Shown piece after piece: positions 62,897 through 64,000 of a stretch of 64,000 nucleotides of DNA; the stretch's first letter is position 1, and each line of letters starts with the position of its first letter. Source of the DNA: JAWKNZ01 sp041391425 (GTDB lineage: Bacteria > Bdellovibrionota_B > Oligoflexia > Oligoflexales > JAWKNZ01); NCBI GenBank assembly GCA_041391425.1, contig JAWKNZ010000002.1, forward strand, positions 1 to 64,000, written 5' to 3'. The notes under the pieces are model-generated. The model saw only the letters and a program-made list of their open reading frames with translations, made no database searches and was not told where the DNA came from. The translations under genes and the position numbers were made by a program.

Positions 62897-64000
62897 TTAA
62901 AATCTCTCTAAAATTTTCAATTTCGCAGCATCGGCCAGCTGGTATATGCCAACAACGATTATTTCAGAACCATCTTTTAAGACTTTGGCTGGTTTTGGTT
63001 GATCCCTTGTCAGTGCGTACTCTCCACTTGCAAGCTGTTGTATATTGACAGGAATTTTTCTAGCGCGTGGCACTTTCTTGATTAATTCAACTAATTCTGT
63101 ATTTTTAGAAGATGGCTCAGGTTTTTTTTCGTCTTTATTATCTTTAGCTAAGGCGGTATTAGAGTTCTTTTGGTCTTCTCCTTCTTTTGTTGTGCTATTC
63201 TGAGTCAGTTTTGCGAGTTCTGTGTCAATTTCATTTTTAGTAGCATTATCTGGAATAAAAACATAAGGCGTATTTCCTTCAAATACGACTGAATTTTCTG
63301 GCAGTACTAATTTTTCCTGAGAATCGCCAAGAGGAACTTTGATCGTTATTCTCTCCCCAGCAAGAAATTTATGATTATTATTAGCAACCTCGAAATAGAT
63401 CAAAATTGTACCTGTATTGATGTCAGCTACAGGTGAAATCCTAGTTACTGTTGCATTCTTTCCAATTCCTCGCCCAAAGAGATCAACTTGCATATGCATT
63501 TGAATATCTTGTTTATATGCTAATGGCAGGGCAAATGTGCCTTTTAACGTAGTATCTTTAACAACTCTAATTGGGGCCCTTTTATTATAACTGCTTCTAC
63601 TAGCTCCTATCTGTAAATCATTGTATGCAATGATACCGTCAAAAGGAGCTTTAACAGACATTTGTCTAAGGCTTTCTTCGGCCTCTTTTAGTGCAATCTG
63701 ACTTTGTTCTAATTTAATTCTCGATTCTTCAAAAGCATCAAATGCAATATGATTATTGCTATATAATTTTTTGCTGGCATTGTGCAAACGTTGTGCTTCA
63801 GTGAAATTAATCTTTGCTTTTTTATAATCAAAGGTAAGCTTGGCAGATTCAAGTTTTGCTATCACATCGCCTTTTTTGATCAAGTCGCCCGTTTGAAAAA
63901 AGACCTCTTTTACCGTATCACCTAGACTTAGTAGTATTTCTATGTCTTGCTGTGCTTCTAAAATCGCAGTGGACTGATAGTTATTTTGTATCGCACGTTT
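62897..64000 (-). CDS. RND membrane fusion protein (partial, continues past window edge)
   Basis: The coding frame runs from 62897 to the end of the window without a start that looks native, because upstream codons (QSTAILEAQQDIEILLSLGD, TVKEVFFQTGDLIKKGD) are typical of the lipoyl domain and are open to 64000. The visible part holds the helical hairpin (INFTEAQRLHNASKKLYSNN), the second lipoyl half (VKAPFDGIIAYNDLQIGASR) and the beta-barrel (FLAGERITIKVPLGDSQEKL). A charged insertion (KEGEDQKNSNTALAKDNKDE) is unusual. It is the first gene of the RND operon. Confidence 0.88.
   Translation of the reverse strand, partial: KRAIQNNYQSTAILEAQQDIEILLSLGDTVKEVFFQTGDLIKKGDVIAKLESAKLTFDYKKAKINFTEAQRLHNASKKLYSNNHIAFDAFEESRIKLEQSQIALKEAEESLRQMSVKAPFDGIIAYNDLQIGASRSSYNKRAPIRVVKDTTLKGTFALPLAYKQDIQMHMQVDLFGRGIGKNATVTRISPVADINTGTILIYFEVANNNHKFLAGERITIKVPLGDSQEKLVLPENSVVFEGNTPYVFIPDNATKNEIDTELAKLTQNSTTKEGEDQKNSNTALAKDNKDEKKPEPSSKNTELVELIKKVPRARKIPVNIQQLASGEYALTRDQPKPAKVLKDGSEIIVVGIYQLADAAKLKILERF

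Noticed and set aside
1..64000. CRISPR array, tRNA or rRNA genes
   Set aside because: No regularly spaced direct repeats of 24 nt or more and no tRNA cloverleaf other than the tRNA-like part of tmRNA were seen by eye; a computer search was not possible.

Overview
The window is AT-rich (by eye about 35-38% GC) DNA from a Gram-negative bacterium. Evidence for this includes many type I and lipoprotein signal peptides, an RND efflux operon, a chemoreceptor and a DUF4175-like membrane protein. The tmRNA appears to encode the very short tag GNDYALAA, and the overall gene style resembles Bdellovibrionota/Oligoflexia. That placement is an inference, not a demonstrated fact.

Layout. 0-2.5 kb: AraC regulator, terpene-cyclase-like alpha/alpha toroid protein, Cdd1-type helix-hairpin-helix protein and a GFA/CENP-V zinc protein. 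2.5-7.8 kb: an accessory block with two possible new defence-type cassettes, namely a HEPN-like protein followed by a PD-(D/E)XK/SEC-C protein, and an unknown protein overlapping a DUF5677 protein. 8-13.4 kb: Nudix, a broken recombinase-like gene, VOC+TetR, a DUF4160/RHH pair, a degraded IS, and a HigBA module with a clear operator inside its promoter. 13.9-16.5 kb: two paralogous lipoproteins. 16.9-19.1 kb: a MITE with 23-bp terminal repeats, followed by a run of truncated genes (APH, RidA, CYTH, TrmO). 19.2-21.6 kb: chemoreceptor. 22 kb: 3' remnant of a group II intron.

23-42.8 kb is mostly chromosomal-style housekeeping and stress genes. It holds SnoaL/LysR, two SDR-type proteins, Spx/ArsC, a carbonic anhydrase-SulP-LysR bicarbonate module, and a DUF1428/VOC/VOC operon. 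It also holds a nested palindromic repeat, a paralogue of the toroid protein, GNAT enzymes, a broken BAAT hydrolase, a Nudix-like/LysR divergent pair with a poly-T frameshift, and an esterase-like lipoprotein. 43-47 kb is a scrapyard: a 5'-truncated secreted phospholipase A2-like protein with three beta-prism-like repeats, a 73-bp IS end, and serine-recombinase fragments.

47.3-50.1 kb is a visibly GC-richer mobile module. A MerR-like regulator, a 57-residue protein and a large serine recombinase sit tightly against the 3' end of ssrA, with two near-identical palindromic operators and apparently leaderless starts. 50.3-54.3 kb: an alpha/beta-hydrolase pseudoenzyme, a DUF4175-like protein and a small basic protein in one operon. 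54.6-56.6 kb: an EtfD/EMO-like membrane Fe-S oxidoreductase. From 56.6 kb to the window end: an RND efflux operon (membrane fusion protein, cut by the window edge, and two permeases) on the minus strand.
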